Shown one piece after another: positions 1-13,100 of a stretch of DNA of 64,000 nucleotides. The notes below the pieces were generated by a model. The model saw only the letters and a list, made by a program, of their open reading frames with translations, was not told the origin of the DNA and searched no databases. Each line of letters starts with the position of its first letter. The first letter of the stretch is position 1. The DNA is taken from the NCBI RefSeq assembly GCF_002234675.1, contig NC_019866.2, forward strand, positions 3,764,642 through 3,828,641. Direction: 5' to 3'. The DNA comes from Oryzias latipes. Its lineage: Eukaryota > Chordata > Actinopteri > Beloniformes > Adrianichthyidae. A program made the translations under genes and the position numbers.

Positions 1-1087
1 GGTAAAAGAAATACAAGTTCTACAAGAAATACAAAGAAATGATTATGTGAACACCCCCTAGTGGTTACTGAGGGAACTGATCTAGTTACTTTTCAAATTG
101 GCTTCATTCCCAAACTAAGTCCTTGTTTGGGCCAAATCTGCATCTATAGGCTTTTTCTCGTGTCTTTTTTTTTTTTTGGCGGGGGGGGGGGGGGGGGGGG
201 TTATATCTAGCAGATATCTGGGGTTTCATCTGGCAAATGATTATTTTTCTTCTCTCCATTTGGAAAAATGTTTGCTGCTTTGGCTGCATGCATGCATGTG
301 GGTGACGTCCCTGTTCTAGCATTGTCCCCTGAAACCCCCAACCTGAACTTATGGCCGCTCACTTTTATAAGGGCAGGTTTTTCCAAGCGAATCTGCAAAA
401 CCAAACAATACAAACAGAATTGTGTGCAATTATGTGAGGGTGGGCTGTCATTAGCAAAGACAAAGGCATCCATAGATAGACTGAACACACAGAAAGAGGT
501 AATGACAGAACACATGTTCTCTGTGAAAAGAGTGAACCTCCTCTTGTAAAACCAGCTACTCAAGTGAGGGGGCAGCAGCCCGAGCATCATCCCTCAAATT
601 CATCTCCCCACTGTGTGTGCAGTATTTTCTATCTGAACCTGTGTGCAACAGTCCACACTTTTTTAAGCCCACTTGCATCTGTGACTGTGTTCATTCATGC
701 ATACTCTCCCTGCTCACACCACAGTCCATATGTCAGGGAAGCCTTGCTTTGATTTACTGGGTGATTTCATGCACTGCATAGCCTTTTGCTGTGCAGCAAG
801 CCACTGCGTGCACAGATCATCGGAAGCCCTGGAGAGGCAGGCGAGCATGTGTAGCTGAGATTATCAGTGATCATGAAGATTATATGTGAGAAGTAATGCA
901 TCACCTGCATGTGTACACTTGTATTTCCAAATTTTGGGATCAACTGTCTGTTGTTCTTTGTATCTTGTGCTGCAACACGATTTGTAAAGTGAGGATCCAA
1001 AGCTTGAATGGGTTTCATTTTCTTTCCTTAGCTGTCTTTGCGGACAGAAAACACTTCAAAAAGATGCTTTGTTTCCTCAATACTTGT

Positions 1088-1300
1088 GTTTTTTTCTTTG
1101 GGATTTGTGCACCCGTTGCAATTTTTTCAATCAAAGCCGGCATTGTGGGTGCATGAATGGAAAGAAATGCATGTTTCACATCATTGCAGTAAACTTGAAC
1201 ATGCAAAGCCCCCTCCCACTTTCTGCTGCACACAAATAAACCTCATTACTGACCCCACCACTCCTAAAAAAAATTACACTCTGCATTGCTTTTTCATGCA
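1088..1300 (+). repeat. Dispersed repeat, copy 1 (partner at 12.37 kb)
   Basis: The block from the T-rich start through 'GGGATTTGTGC', 'CATGCAAAGCCCCCTCCCAC', 'CTGACCCCACCACTCCTAAA' and 'CTCTGCATTGCTTTT' recurs in the same orientation at about 12367-12577. Identity is high in the middle and interrupted by small indels. It has no coding potential that I can see. The family is not identified. Confidence 0.75.
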
Positions 1301-1683
1301 CCTTCCCCTGTTTCCATGCATGCCCAGAAAGGATTTTTTTTTTTTTTGGAAAAGGACAGAAAGAGTCTTACTGTCTTCTACAATCCCTGAAGAAATACAC
1401 AAATCCCTCCACTGGAAAAGGGGGACAGAAGTAGGAAGAAGAGGAGGGGCAGCCCGGCGGTTGCCGAGGAAAGAGGAGTAGATGGGAATGGGCAGAAGGA
1501 AATGGAAAAAAAAAAGAAACAGTCACAGCTGCAACAATAAAAACCCTCCTCCTTCTAACACCTCAAGGCATTACAAGGTGTCCGGCGAGCCGCCGCAAGC
1601 TGAGGGACGGAGCATTATCCTGGGCTCCCAGCCTGTCCTCCAGCAGCTCTGTAGTAAGACTTCTGCCTCCTCAGCCTGGAAGA

Positions 1684-1953
1684 CTACCCATCCCTCGCTC
1701 AATGCCCTCCTCCCTCCCTCCCTCTCTCTGTTCAGCTTGTTCATAGTCCCCCCCACTCTCTCTCTTTGTACCGACTGGTTGTTTTCTATCTCTCCCCCTC
1801 CCTCACTTCCCTGTGTCCCTCCATCTCTCCCTCCTCCATCATTACCCAGATACAGGGAGTACCCCTCCCTCCTTCTCTGTATCGGTCTTTCCCTCTATCC
1901 TCCAGTCTTTGATGTTCTGGAGTTGACTCTTTGTCTTTTCTTTTTTTTTACAG
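1684..1953 (+). other. Pyrimidine-rich tract ending in an acceptor-like site
   Basis: About 250 bases are almost pure C and T on the plus strand. They end in a T run followed by ACAG at about 1949-1953, a textbook-looking 3' splice site for a plus-strand transcript. The purine-rich sequence after it (AGCTGAGAGCAGCACAG...) has no long recognisable coding frame. It could be a non-coding exon of an unseen gene or just a polypyrimidine microsatellite. Confidence 0.3.
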
Positions 1954-2499
1954 AGCTGAGAGCAGCACAGAGAACACAGAGACCCATCAAACCACGCAGA
2001 AAACCAAACCACAAAAAAAAACTTCAAACAAAACTGACAGATTTTTTTTTTCCAGGGTTTCCGACCCAAACATGTCCATCCGGTCTGCAGCACAGCGCCC
2101 ATGCACGCTCTCACCAGCTCAGAAACATGAATAAGAAATGAAAGCAGCGTGTTTGAGAGGATGATGGGAACCACTGCTGCAATGCTTATTAACATATAGA
2201 GGAGGATGAAAGAGATGACTGTGGGTGGAGAAGGAGCTTTCTACTGACGAGCTGAATTGAATAGCAAGTAGAGAGCAACTCCTCAACACCATTCAGGGCT
2301 GAGGGGAGCTTTATCGCTCACTCTGATGAGCTAATGCTTCTTTAACAGTTCACAGCTGAAGGAGGGGGTTACAGTAGCTGCACAAGCGTGTGAGATGGTT
2401 ACAGAGACCAGGAGAGCCTACTGCCAAAGAAGCTAAAATCCTGAGCTGGCGGTGTGTTGATGCTCACGTGGAAACTCAGATAAAAGAAGAAATGCTGCA

Positions 2500-3402
2500 A
2501 AAATGCCCATGAAAATTGGGTTTTAAACTTGTTTATTGTGGCATTTTTCTGATGATGGAGGACATATACGAAGAAAATTGAGCTCAAAGTTGCGTTTCTG
2601 ATCATTTTTTATTCAAATCGTGAAACAGGTGCAAACAAAAAAGGTTGTGATGCATAGACTGTCCATGGGGAGCTGAACAAAGCCAGGTGTGACGACACCG
2701 CGGGAAAACGCCTTACCTCTGGCTTAAGCTAAATGAAGCCAGTTCGGTCGCGACACGTCAGATGACACAGGCGCCGCCATTTGGAGCCAGTCGATAGTGA
2801 TTAGTCCAAGTAGGTCTAAGTCACGTTTCTATGGCAACCACTGTCGCCAGTCATGAGAACGTTTATTTAAAGTCCTCACCCCTTCCACTGAAAGTGGCTC
2901 ACGAGAATCTGCCAATCAAATGTTTGAGGTGGGGGCCAGCAGGCACCACGTGCTTTTACTGAGGCGTCTGATTGGTCAGTTTGTAACTTTAACAGCTGTC
3001 TATTTCCTGCCTTTATGCGCTAGTATTGGTAGTCTGTGTTTGTCAGATCTGTTTTTTCTAGTGTTTGTTGTTGCTTTGTTTTTCTGTTGTCTCACTTAAA
3101 TAAATAAATTTAAAAAACAGTGCTCGCCATTTTTGTTGCACCAATAGTGTTAGGTTGGGGTTGTGAGGGGCTGTAAGCTAGGACAGTGTAAACAAAGGGA
3201 TGCCATGAGGGCAGGCTTACTCCGCGCCTACAAATCAGAGGTGAATTTCTAATGAACTCCTGTCCCTTTGCAGAAACTCTGTCCTAAAAAAACAACTCAG
3301 GTGTTTTGATTTAGCCTAAAAACGGCATAATCATGATTAAAAAAAAAAGACCACTGGGAACGCTTTTAAAATGGATCAAAAGATCATCGGAGCGGGTCTT
3401 TA
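2500..3402 (-). repeat. Long copy (A) of the AAAGACCCACTC repeat family
   Basis: The right end reads GGAGCGGGTCTTTA, the inverted form of the family's AAAGACCCACTC terminus. Family-specific inner motifs are present, including the sequence around 'CATTTTTCTGATGATGG', 'GAACTCCTG...GCAGAAAC' and 'CCACTGGGAACGC'. Between about 2640 and 3120 it carries an extra segment ('GTTTCTATGGCAACC', 'TTTTACTGAGGCGTCTGATT') that reappears in the copy at the right edge of the window. Long and short forms of the family therefore exist. No transposase frame is seen, so it is presumably non-autonomous. Confidence 0.7.
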
Positions 3403-6400
3403 CAGCTGTGCTGCATCGGAAAGGCTGATGTTATTCGTAAGTGCACCCAAGCAACAAAAACTGACTGACATGTTGGCCACACATAACATGCACGGCCAAG
3501 AATCACACTGCTGCTTTGCCTAAACGTATTTTTAATGAGTCCAAGGCTGAATGTTGTTGCTGTTTTAAGTGGTATTTTAACGGGAATGGTTACCAACATT
3601 TATTTCGGCTACGTTAATTATTAGCACTCAAAATGAATGTGGCCAAGAAAAAAGTTATTTGTTTTTTTTTTTTTTTTTTGCTCTTGTGCCTTGTTATTTG
3701 CATTTAAAGAAATGTTGGGGTGATTCCACAATGGTGTAATTTAGTCTAATTGTGTACTTTTTCTGCTTTATTCCCAAACGGATGCACTGTGCATGCCCCC
3801 TGGAATAAGAACAGCGGCATAATCTGAAGTGTCAGTTTTCTCTGACTGCAAGATTTCTCTGACAGGACTAAAAATTCAGAGGATGGCTCTCCAGTCCCCC
3901 TTCTCTCCTCATGAAAGCTACCAGCTCACTTATGTTCATTAAAGTTGGATGTGGATGAAATAAATCTTGACAATAGAGGAAAGTTTGATTCATTCGCCTA
4001 TTCTAAATTGGGTTTGCGGTTAACGGGACTCGCCATCATTTAATGGTTTGAATCTGTATGAAAGGTTTTGCTCATCAGGCTCAGATCAAACTAAAAGCAC
4101 CAAATGGCCAAAAGTCGGAAAGAAGTCACAGAAGTAAATAGCTGAGCTTCACCAAAGAAGAGAGTTGCCTCAATAGCAGCAGTAATAATGGAAAAACAGC
4201 TGATGTTTTCATTCAGCCTCCTCTCTGTAGTCATAACTCACGCTCCACCTCAGCCCACAGCCAACCATTTGATGCCGGTTCAGCCCCTCACCTGGGAAAC
4301 GGCATGCACTAAGAGGTGCAGCTCTTTCTACTCAGCCTAAGGTTGCACGTGAGAGTCGGACACCGTTTGTGCTTCTGCCCTAGTTCACGCCCGATGCTGC
4401 TCCCAGGATCCCAGCGCCGGTGCAAAACCCTACAGCAGCTTAACACTGTCAGCCATTTTACAAGGCTGCAGCTGCTGTGCACGGCTCACATCCCATGACA
4501 GATTATAATCCCTGGAGTCCTGTGCAGAGAGAACATGCAGTCACGTGTCTGCATATGCACGGCAGCTCAGATTTAAAGAATGCACAGTAAAATATACAAA
4601 AGGAGATGTGTGACCTCCTTTCTTTCATTTATATAGATTATGTAATAACAATGCAGCAGTAAGACAACGGAGAGGCTTGCTCTGCTCGATGCAAAATCAG
4701 TCCTTTATCTCCTAATGTTGTGTTTCCTACTTGTTTAGCAACCCTCTAGCATCAGCTGCAGAGCAGTTTTGCTGTCGGTTTATCTTCTGATGAGTTTACA
4801 GTAGAAATGTCTTTGTGCTGCATTCAAACTGCATTGATGCCGCGTCCAAATCTGTGGAGAAACAACAAATTTGGCAGATGCACTATAACCCGAGGGACAC
4901 TTGCAAGGATTTTTACAGCCTGTTCCCCACACTGCAAACCATTTGACACTTGCAGTGATTTGCAACCTTGTTTTTAGACATTTGGGATATTTTTTACTAC
5001 TTTGCTTTAACTTCTCTGGTCTGGATCTTTCTAAGCGTTTATCAAAATCAGCACAGAATTGTTTTTGTCTCATTAAGAGCTAGAAACAAGATTTTTTTCC
5101 TTTTTAATGTTTTTTTTTATGTTTTAATGATTATTAATTGCTCCAACCCAAATATGAATAAAATAAGCAAATTAATTGTCAAACGAACTTAAAAAACCAA
5201 GAAGAAAAATGGGATTTTGTTATCCAGGGTTAAATTAGCTGAGCAACTAAAAAAATGGCATCCTAACTGTCACTTAGCACTAAGTTTAGTGAAATAAACC
5301 ATCCAAATATTCTAAAATAGTGGGTAGAAAATGAACAGAAGTAAACAGGTAATAGTGGAAAAAAGTATGGTAGACTCAGCTTGAGATCCTATTAACCCAA
5401 TTTATTCATTTGTTTTGTTTCTGTTCACTGAAAAAAACGCTTTGGGTGATGAAATAAAATAAATGTGAAAAATTGATGATGCACAGATTTAGAATAATTC
5501 CTGAAAAATATCAAATCAACTTCTTGATCTTTTTTTAATTTCATTTACAAGTATAGAGAAAAGCAACAGCTAACAAAAACTGTGATATAAACTTTAATAG
5601 TTGAAAAAATGCATCTTTAATGTTATTTTTTACACAATATAAACATTATAAACATTTACTGCTTCTTATAAATAATTGCCAACCAGAACCTATGCTTGAG
5701 ACTTTTCAAGACCTAAAATGTCATCCAAATACCACTAAACACCTAAATATTCTAAACACCACTAAACCATGCGTTGCATCAATTTGAACGTATTATAAAT
5801 ATAATATACTTGTTTTTTATGATAACTTACACTCATGGAAATGAAATAAAAAGTCAGAGATAAAGATGCATAAAAAGAATTAAGTGTCTTTAATGTTATA
5901 GGCTACATTTATACATTTCTACAGCAGACTTCCAGTCAGACTAACAGCCAATTAAAAAAAGGAACTAGCTTCTCTGCAACACTTTAAAACTGGATAAAAT
6001 TTCAAAGGTTTAAAAATTAAATACTCAATGTAAATATCATTTTGTCCCATTAAATAATAATAACAAAAACAAAATCATTGACTAGTTTCAGCAATCAACG
6101 TGAAATATAAATTACATCAAAGCACCTTTTCAAGAGTGAGAATATTAAAATAAATAATTGGCCTTTCCATTTCAAGACAGTACATGAATGTTAGTAATGT
6201 AAGGCTGTGCAGTCACACTGAACACCCTCGTCACATGACACCAACCGACAGACAGACAGAATGCAATGACGAAGAGGGGGAATCGCACTCGACCCTCACA
6301 AGCTAATAACTCCGCTCACAAGATCACCGTTTGTAACTACTGCAGGCAACAAACAAACCAAAGCTTTCTTCGGTCTATTTGGGGGAAAACAAATAAATAA

Positions 6401-6440
6401 GGAGGATTGTCACACTTTGGATGCAACGGAAACATTGAAT
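3403..6440. other. AT-rich intergenic stretch, nothing supported
   Basis: The region is AT-rich with scattered short frames and no recognisable domain, RNA gene or clear repeat. The right part may contain the distal 3' untranslated region of the minus-strand kmt5c gene. Confidence 0.5.
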
Positions 6441-6446
6441 ATTTTC

Positions 6447-6452
6447 TTTATT
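6447..6452 (-). terminator. Candidate polyadenylation signal of kmt5c
   Basis: TTTATT on the plus strand reads AATAAA on the minus strand, about 700 nt past the kmt5c stop codon. It is the first canonical hexamer I noticed downstream. Other variants lie nearer, so the true cleavage site is unproven. Confidence 0.35.
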
Positions 6453-7158
6453 TTGCCTTTCAGATTGTGGAAAGTGGAATGAATGTATTTCCCCCCTCTG
6501 GTCCCCAGATAACAGATGCTGAAAAGTGTCGTTCATTAAACCCATCTGCACCCAGATGACATGTCCCAGAATATCTTCTTACAGCTCAATTCGTAACACT
6601 TTTCCTGCACTGGCTTTGTCCTTTTGCACCACTACTAAAGTCCTGGGGTCGGACACGTTCTACCAACCAAAAGCATGCACGTTCTCACACAAAATTACAC
6701 ACAATTTGAGAAAAGAAAAAAACAAAGTATTAAAAAAAAAAACGAAGGGTCGGCGTTATCTCAACAGTTGCTTCAAAAAGTCACGAATATATCAAAGACC
6801 GAGGCACAAAGCTGCCTTTTTAAACCCCCAAAACAAGTACCAGCAAACAGCGGTGGCCGCCAAACGGCGTGGAGAAAATTCACACGACTATGTTACAGTA
6901 CAGCAGAGGGGGATTTCACCTTCACCCCGTCACATACGGATGTAATGCTGAGTATTCTTCCTGCGTTTGGTTTTTCTGAGTGAACTGTAGTGGACTTCTT
7001 ATTAAACCAGAAAAACACTCGGATAAACCCGCGTTACATAAAACCCTCTAGAACCATTTATACAATAACAGTCTATTGAAATAACACATTGGAAAACAGT
7101 ACCGCTGGCGAAGCCCACGGTTGCTTACAAAAACATTTCTGTGGCAAACTGACGGCTG

Positions 7159-10100
7159 TCAGTCGGAGTACTGGAGGTCCAGGTCGACCGTACCGTCCGT
7201 CACCACCAGCCTCACCCTCTTGGGTTTTGTGGCGCCCATAGAGTGGGATGTTAGGACTGGACCGTAGTGTGACGTGGCCTGGTTTTCTCCGGGCTGGCAC
7301 TGCTGCAGGTCTTTCCTGCAGTGGTCATCTTGACTCTTGAGACCTGAAAAAATACCTAAATTAGCTGCGTTGGAGAGCTGGGGTCCGCACGGCTCCAGAA
7401 CCAGCCGCCCTTGAGTTCCTGAAGGCTCCATCAGGCAGTGGTAGGTGTAGTTTGTGGAGCCGAAGCCCGGATAGCCTTCAGCCCCGTCCCTGAGACCCAG
7501 AGTCAGTGAGTGGTCTCCGCTGAAGTTCAGCACGTACGGAGGACCTTGGTAGCCGTAAGGGAAAGAGGAGGACGTTGAGGACTGGCTCTTGTTTGCTGGT
7601 GCTGGCGTGGAAGGGGGTGTGCTCTGGATCACCTGGGGGCTGCTGTGCTGAGTCATGGACGAAAGCGACGACCCAAAGCTGTAATCAAAGGGGTCCTGTT
7701 GGGTGTAACACGGCTGGTTCTTCTCAGAGGTTGGCATGCTGGGCTTATCCAGCTTCAAGCTCTTCTCGTGCAGTGAGGCGTAGCTGTCTTTGCAGGGAAA
7801 CACGAAGGATCTCGGCATCGCAGAGAAGTTTTTGTACGTCATGTTGGCTTCGTCTTGTTTGTCCGAAGACATCTTCCTTGCGTTGACAGGTTGTGAAATG
7901 GAAGAACTGCTTTTGTTGAAATGAAGGCTGGGCCTGCTGTGATTGTTGGAAGAACCGAACCCGTGAAGAGAGTTGATGCTCTTTTGATGACCACCAATGC
8001 CGTAGGCCTCATGGGGCTTCTCGCCAACACCTGATTTAGCAGCATGTGTCCTGGCCGTGACAGACGGGTCAGCAGCAGCCATAGTGTCTTTGCTAGGTGC
8101 GCTGTATAAGTTCTGCGTCTGGTTCCCCCCCTGAAACTTCAAAACCCTGTGGATAACCGTGGAGGACTTCTCCTGGAAACTGTATGGACTTTCGGGAGGA
8201 TTGGGGTTTTTCACAGACAAAAGTTGAGGACTGAGGAATCTGTTGGACGTTTGAGGTGAAGCTCTAGCTGTGCTCGACTGACCGGTTGGGAACGACTGGG
8301 GTTTTCCCGGAATGGTCATGCGATGGAAAGGCCCGTGGCTTTTGAGGTTGGACTGGCTTTTACACTGGCTGGTGCTGGGCCGGATGCTGATGGATGGTTG
8401 GGTCAAAGTAACAGGATTTTGAGGCATAGCAGAAGACGGGGTGGAACCAAACAAACGAGGCTTGCCGGCCACAGACACAGACTGTGTTTTGAGGTCCTCT
8501 CTAGATCTCGTTGCAAGGTTTTTGCTAATAATTCGATCCTTTGTGGTCAAGTCGGAGTTTCCCACGAAGCCAAAAGTGGGATTGAGAGGGTTTCTGTCTT
8601 TAGCTGCCTCTCTGGCTTCACATTCCAAAGCGGCAGCTTCACTTTTAGAAGAAATGAGGCCCGGAAAAAACTGCAAATCCTCACTAGTGAAGTTATTTCC
8701 TGGACTGGGCGGGCCGAGGTACGGCGTTTCTGTGGTCCATGTGTCAGCCGGGCTGTGGGAGAGCGGGCTGCTAAAGGGATCGGTGGGTGGATCCAGGGAA
8801 CACAGGTCTGACGGAGACGACGGCAGCATGCTCTGTGGCTGATAATACCCCTCAAAGTTCAGACACTGAAAGTCTAGGATGTCCTCACAGCAGTTGGTGA
8901 AGCTGGGCTCAGCAGAAAGCATGTTTTCTGCAGCCGCGAACAGAGGAGACTGCGACGACGGCTGGACCACAGAGTTGGAATCCGAGGAGCCGTCCGCCGG
9001 CTTCTCCAACGTCTGAGAGGAACACAAGCCCTCGGAGAGCCTGGACAGGCTGTTGTCGATTTGCTGGAGCGTGTGACTCAGGCAGGTGGGCGGGGCTTCC
9101 ACAGGCGCACACCTGCGCGGTCTCTCCATTTTGTGCCTGGGTTTCCTGCCTCCGCTGTTCATCTCAGACCTATCGGCGGTTCTCTCTGCAGCAGAGGGTG
9201 GGACTTCCGTTCTACTTTCACTGACCGGCGACGAAAGCGATAATGGTGACAGAGACAGAGTGAAGGAGGGCGGTTCTGTTTTCAGCGGGGCTGCGATGCT
9301 GTTCAGTTTCTCCTCTTTGAAAGCACTGCAATCCGTGCATCCTTTAGGCTTTTTGTCTGACCCAAGACCCCTGATCTCCCTCTTAATGCAGAGTTCTGAC
9401 TCACGGTCAGGCTGCAGGAGACCGTCCTTGCTGTCCACCTCCCAAATATCCTCCACTTTCCTCCGTAATTTGATTACTGGTAATGAAATATCGTCTAATT
9501 TGGACTCCAGCTTTGGTTCCAACCCACTTTCAAACAGGCAGCAATTATTTAGAAATCGATCCTCCGTTTTTGTTTCACGCCCCATCAATGGGGATGCAAC
9601 ACCGCCACCATTTTGGTTCTCTGTTGATCCTGAAAGCTGCTGCGATCCCGCGAACGTCTCCTTATTGGCCACTCTTCCGTTGACAGAGTCTCTCGGCCCG
9701 GTGCGTTCAGGGGATCTGGCAGGCGCTTGGCGAGCTGCAGCTGAACCGGAAACTTGTTTTCCGCTCATTTTCTCCGCCCTCCTTTTCAAGCGGTGCAACC
9801 GGTTCCGTGACTTCTTGCTGGCGTGCACATGAGCCTGAGCTGCCTCCATCTCCATGTTCAGAATGGACACAGAATCCATGATGGCTTTGAAAGGATCACA
9901 CGGCACCACGTCGTCTCCTTTCTCCGCCTTTAGCGGCATGTTTTCGCTCTGCATTTCCCACACTCGGCCTCTTCTTCTCTTCAGGCGGATCTTAAAATCC
10001 AGGGTCGGTTTGGTGTCTTCAGAACTACTGTGTTCATCCACCTGCTTGTTCCCTTGACTTTCACTTCCTTCCTGCTGGGTTTCAGCTGCGTCCGCCTCCT

Positions 10101-13100
10101 TTGTGTTGTCGGTCTGTCGTTCCTGAGCAGCGGCGGGCTCCTTTCGCTTCTCCGATGGACCTCTTTTCGCTTTCCTCGCTAGATGTCTTCGCTGCACTCG
10201 GTTTGCTCTGGACCTAAGCACTCGTCTACTTTTGGCGGGTTTCATCTTTTTTCTTGCCGGGCCTTCTGCTCTGCACCTGACTTTGCCGTCCCTCTCCTGC
10301 GAACCCACAACGTCCTTCTGCTTTGGAGCTAAGTCCAGGTCAGGAATTTTGGGGGGAATTTGCTCACAGGCAGGATGGCGACTTTGCTCCGTGTCCACTT
10401 CCACGGAACTGCGAAACGTGCGTTTCTTCAGAGGTATGTTGGACTGCGTGTGCAGCTGCGGGTTAGTGTCTGTCTTTAGGTTGGTTGCAGCTTTTGCTAA
10501 ACTTGGTGATCTGTGAGGTAGCGGGCTGGGACAGGAGGTCACTGGGTCGTCCTGCCTCTGTGGACACTGAGGCTGGAAACGTTCCTGGTTCATCGCTGCT
10601 TTAGCTGAAGCTGGCGCTTCACCCTTGCTTTGTTTGCTGTCAGCTTTTGTTTTTGCAGGTCTAAGATTTCTCTTTTGACCGCTCGCAGTCTTCCTTCTTA
10701 AGGATCGAAGACACCTGCTGCCGTTTATTTCCGTCTCTTCTAGCTCTTCCTTGACTCTTAGCGTCTCTGTGGAGACCGAGGACCTTAAACTCTCCAAAAG
10801 TACTCTCTCTTTTAGCGACTGACCTTTCCCTAAAATATCTGACAGTAAAACTTTTGCCCGTTTTATTACAACTTCCTTATTTGGACAAACTGGCTGCTCC
10901 TTGAAGTTCTGCTTGATTTGTTCCGACACCTTCGGAATCTGCTTACAAACACTTTTGATCTTATTTCCGCCACCATTGTCTTCAAAAACCGTCTCTTTTG
11001 CTTTCACGTCGCATTCATCTTTACATTGGACAACATTTGCCAGATCGTTTCTTCTTTCTCTCGGCGGTAGAGTTTCCTCTTTCTCGATGTCCTGCTGGCT
11101 CTTTTGTTTCAAAGGTTTTGTAACCGTATTGGTCCTGTTTTTGTGACAAACCTCCGTTTCCTGTAAGTTCAGTCTGTCTTTGGTCTGGATAAACGTTGCG
11201 TTCTTCTCTCCGTTCCCTTCACCCGCGCAGCGGTCAGACCTGGAACTCCGCTTTCTGCTCCGCGGTCTGGGACGCTGTTTCCTTGAACCTGAGACCACAG
11301 CCGTTTGTTTAGCGTCAGCAGCAGCCAGTGGAGTCAGCGGCACCGATAACCTGGTCAGGTTGACCGTGACGTATTGCTTCAGAGACACCGTTTGATTGTC
11401 TGCTGCCTTTTTTGACCCAACTGTGATGCTTTTACAGACCTCCATCAGGGAGGAGGACCTGACGGTTTTGTGCTCGGCAGACAGAGTTTGGTCCGCGGTG
11501 ATGGTGCAGGACTCAGAACTGCTGCTCTTGTTGCTTTGACCTTCTGCGATTGCGGTCTTCTTCTCTTCCTGTGTAACTTCACAGCTGGATTTGTCAGCAT
11601 TCATAGTCTGAGTTTGTGTGGTGGGCTCAACCGTACTTTTTGCTCTGGAAGAGGACCTGACGGGAGGAGTGGGCTTGCCCGCCACTTTGACGGGCTTCCT
11701 GTCCAGACCTGCTCTGTTCAGGGCCTCTCTGGTCTTCTGCTGGGATGGTCTGGAAGAGTTGAGGGTCAGAGGTTTTAACTTCAGCGCCCTGCTGCCATTC
11801 TGCTCGCCGGTGGAGTGACCTTTGAGGTTCATGTCCTCCAGTTCCTGAAGCAAAGCCCTTTCTTTGCTTTTGGGATTCTTGCAGTGAAGTAAAAAATCCA
11901 CCGTGTGGCGCCGGACTCGGATACTGAGGTTCTTCAGAGTGACGTTCGACAGAGGCGGGACCGTCTGACACCGTTTGACCCGCCTTCCAGAAAGTCTCTG
12001 CTTCTCTCTCCACGTCTTGGTTTGGGTCAGTTTTCTGTTCTTCAGGGCATTTCTCCTCATCTGCTGGGTGAAGGAGTTCCTCGACGGGATGGCTACAAAC
12101 AAAAGACAACAAGAAAAAAGAAGTTCAGGCATCTTTTTTAGTTTTAGTCAAACACTCAGTAGTGATGCTACCTTCACGCGCGACGCAACGCGATTCGAAA
12201 TCAAATTGCTGCTCCTGTCATCTAAAAATGTGTTCTTTAACTAGACACCCCACATGTGGGAGGAGCTACCACCACATGTTTTTAGCATGATCGCTACATT
12301 GAGCAGTGTCTGCAGCATTTACCATGCATGGAAGACACAAATGACATTGAGTTATTTATTTTAAAGATGTTTTTTTCCCCCTTTGGGATTTTTGCAGCCA
12401 TTGCAATTTTTTTTTTCAATTAAAGCTGGCATTACGCATGTTTCCCATAATTGTAGTAAATCTGAACATGCAAAGCCCCCTCCCACTTTCTGCTGCACAC
12501 AAATAATCCCCATCACTGACCCCACCACTCCTAAAAAGTAAAAATTGAAAGAAATCACTCTCTGCATTGCTTTTCCAGACATGATCTCCATGTCTGGGTT
12601 CATTATCAGTTGCTATAGTTTTATATTGTTTTTGTTATGCGAGTTCGACTCCAGGGCACAGACACACTTTGTGATTAGTTTTCTTTTTTTTCTGACTTTT
12701 AGTGACAGTTTATATTCATTTGTAGTTAGTGTTTCTTTTTTGGCTCTTCTTCTTTTCTGTTGCGAACATGTGTTTTCTTGATAAATTATTTTAAAAAAAA
12801 TCATCAAAACAGGCTTTTTTTGGGGCAGACCTACATGCTGTTACCACGGAAACGGTTGATTGTTGTTTACAAATCTTTGGTGATAAACTGACGTCTACGT
12901 TGGGTAGTTCCTCGTTCCCACCGTTCATGGGAGGCGCTTCGGCTCATGACTTGTAATATTTTTCCAAGAGGTTTCTTGAGTTTGAATCCCGAGGTTGGAG
13001 TTTTTAAATATAGAATCTTTGTACTAAAGGACAACCAACTTCTTCTTGGAAAACAAAACATTTTGAATTCCAAAAACTATAAATACTTTAAATTTGCATG

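Larger units (their letters stand above)
1..2480. other. Intergenic stretch without a supported gene
   Basis: Open frames here are short and overlap on both strands, with no domain I recognise. The stretch contains a run of 20 G at 181-200, a dispersed repeat at about 1088-1300 and a long pyrimidine-rich tract at about 1690-1950, listed separately. It may hold untranslated or regulatory sequence of a gene to the left of the window, but I cannot show that. Confidence 0.6.

Noticed and set aside
1482-2141. 219-aa plus-strand frame
   Set aside because: It runs through the C/T-rich tract, so low complexity keeps it open. Its composition is biased to Pro, Ser and Leu with no domain.
9086-9832. 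248-aa plus-strand frame opposite kmt5c
   Set aside because: Antisense shadow of the long kmt5c exon. The minus-strand frame is longer, conserved at its end and joined to the SET exons.
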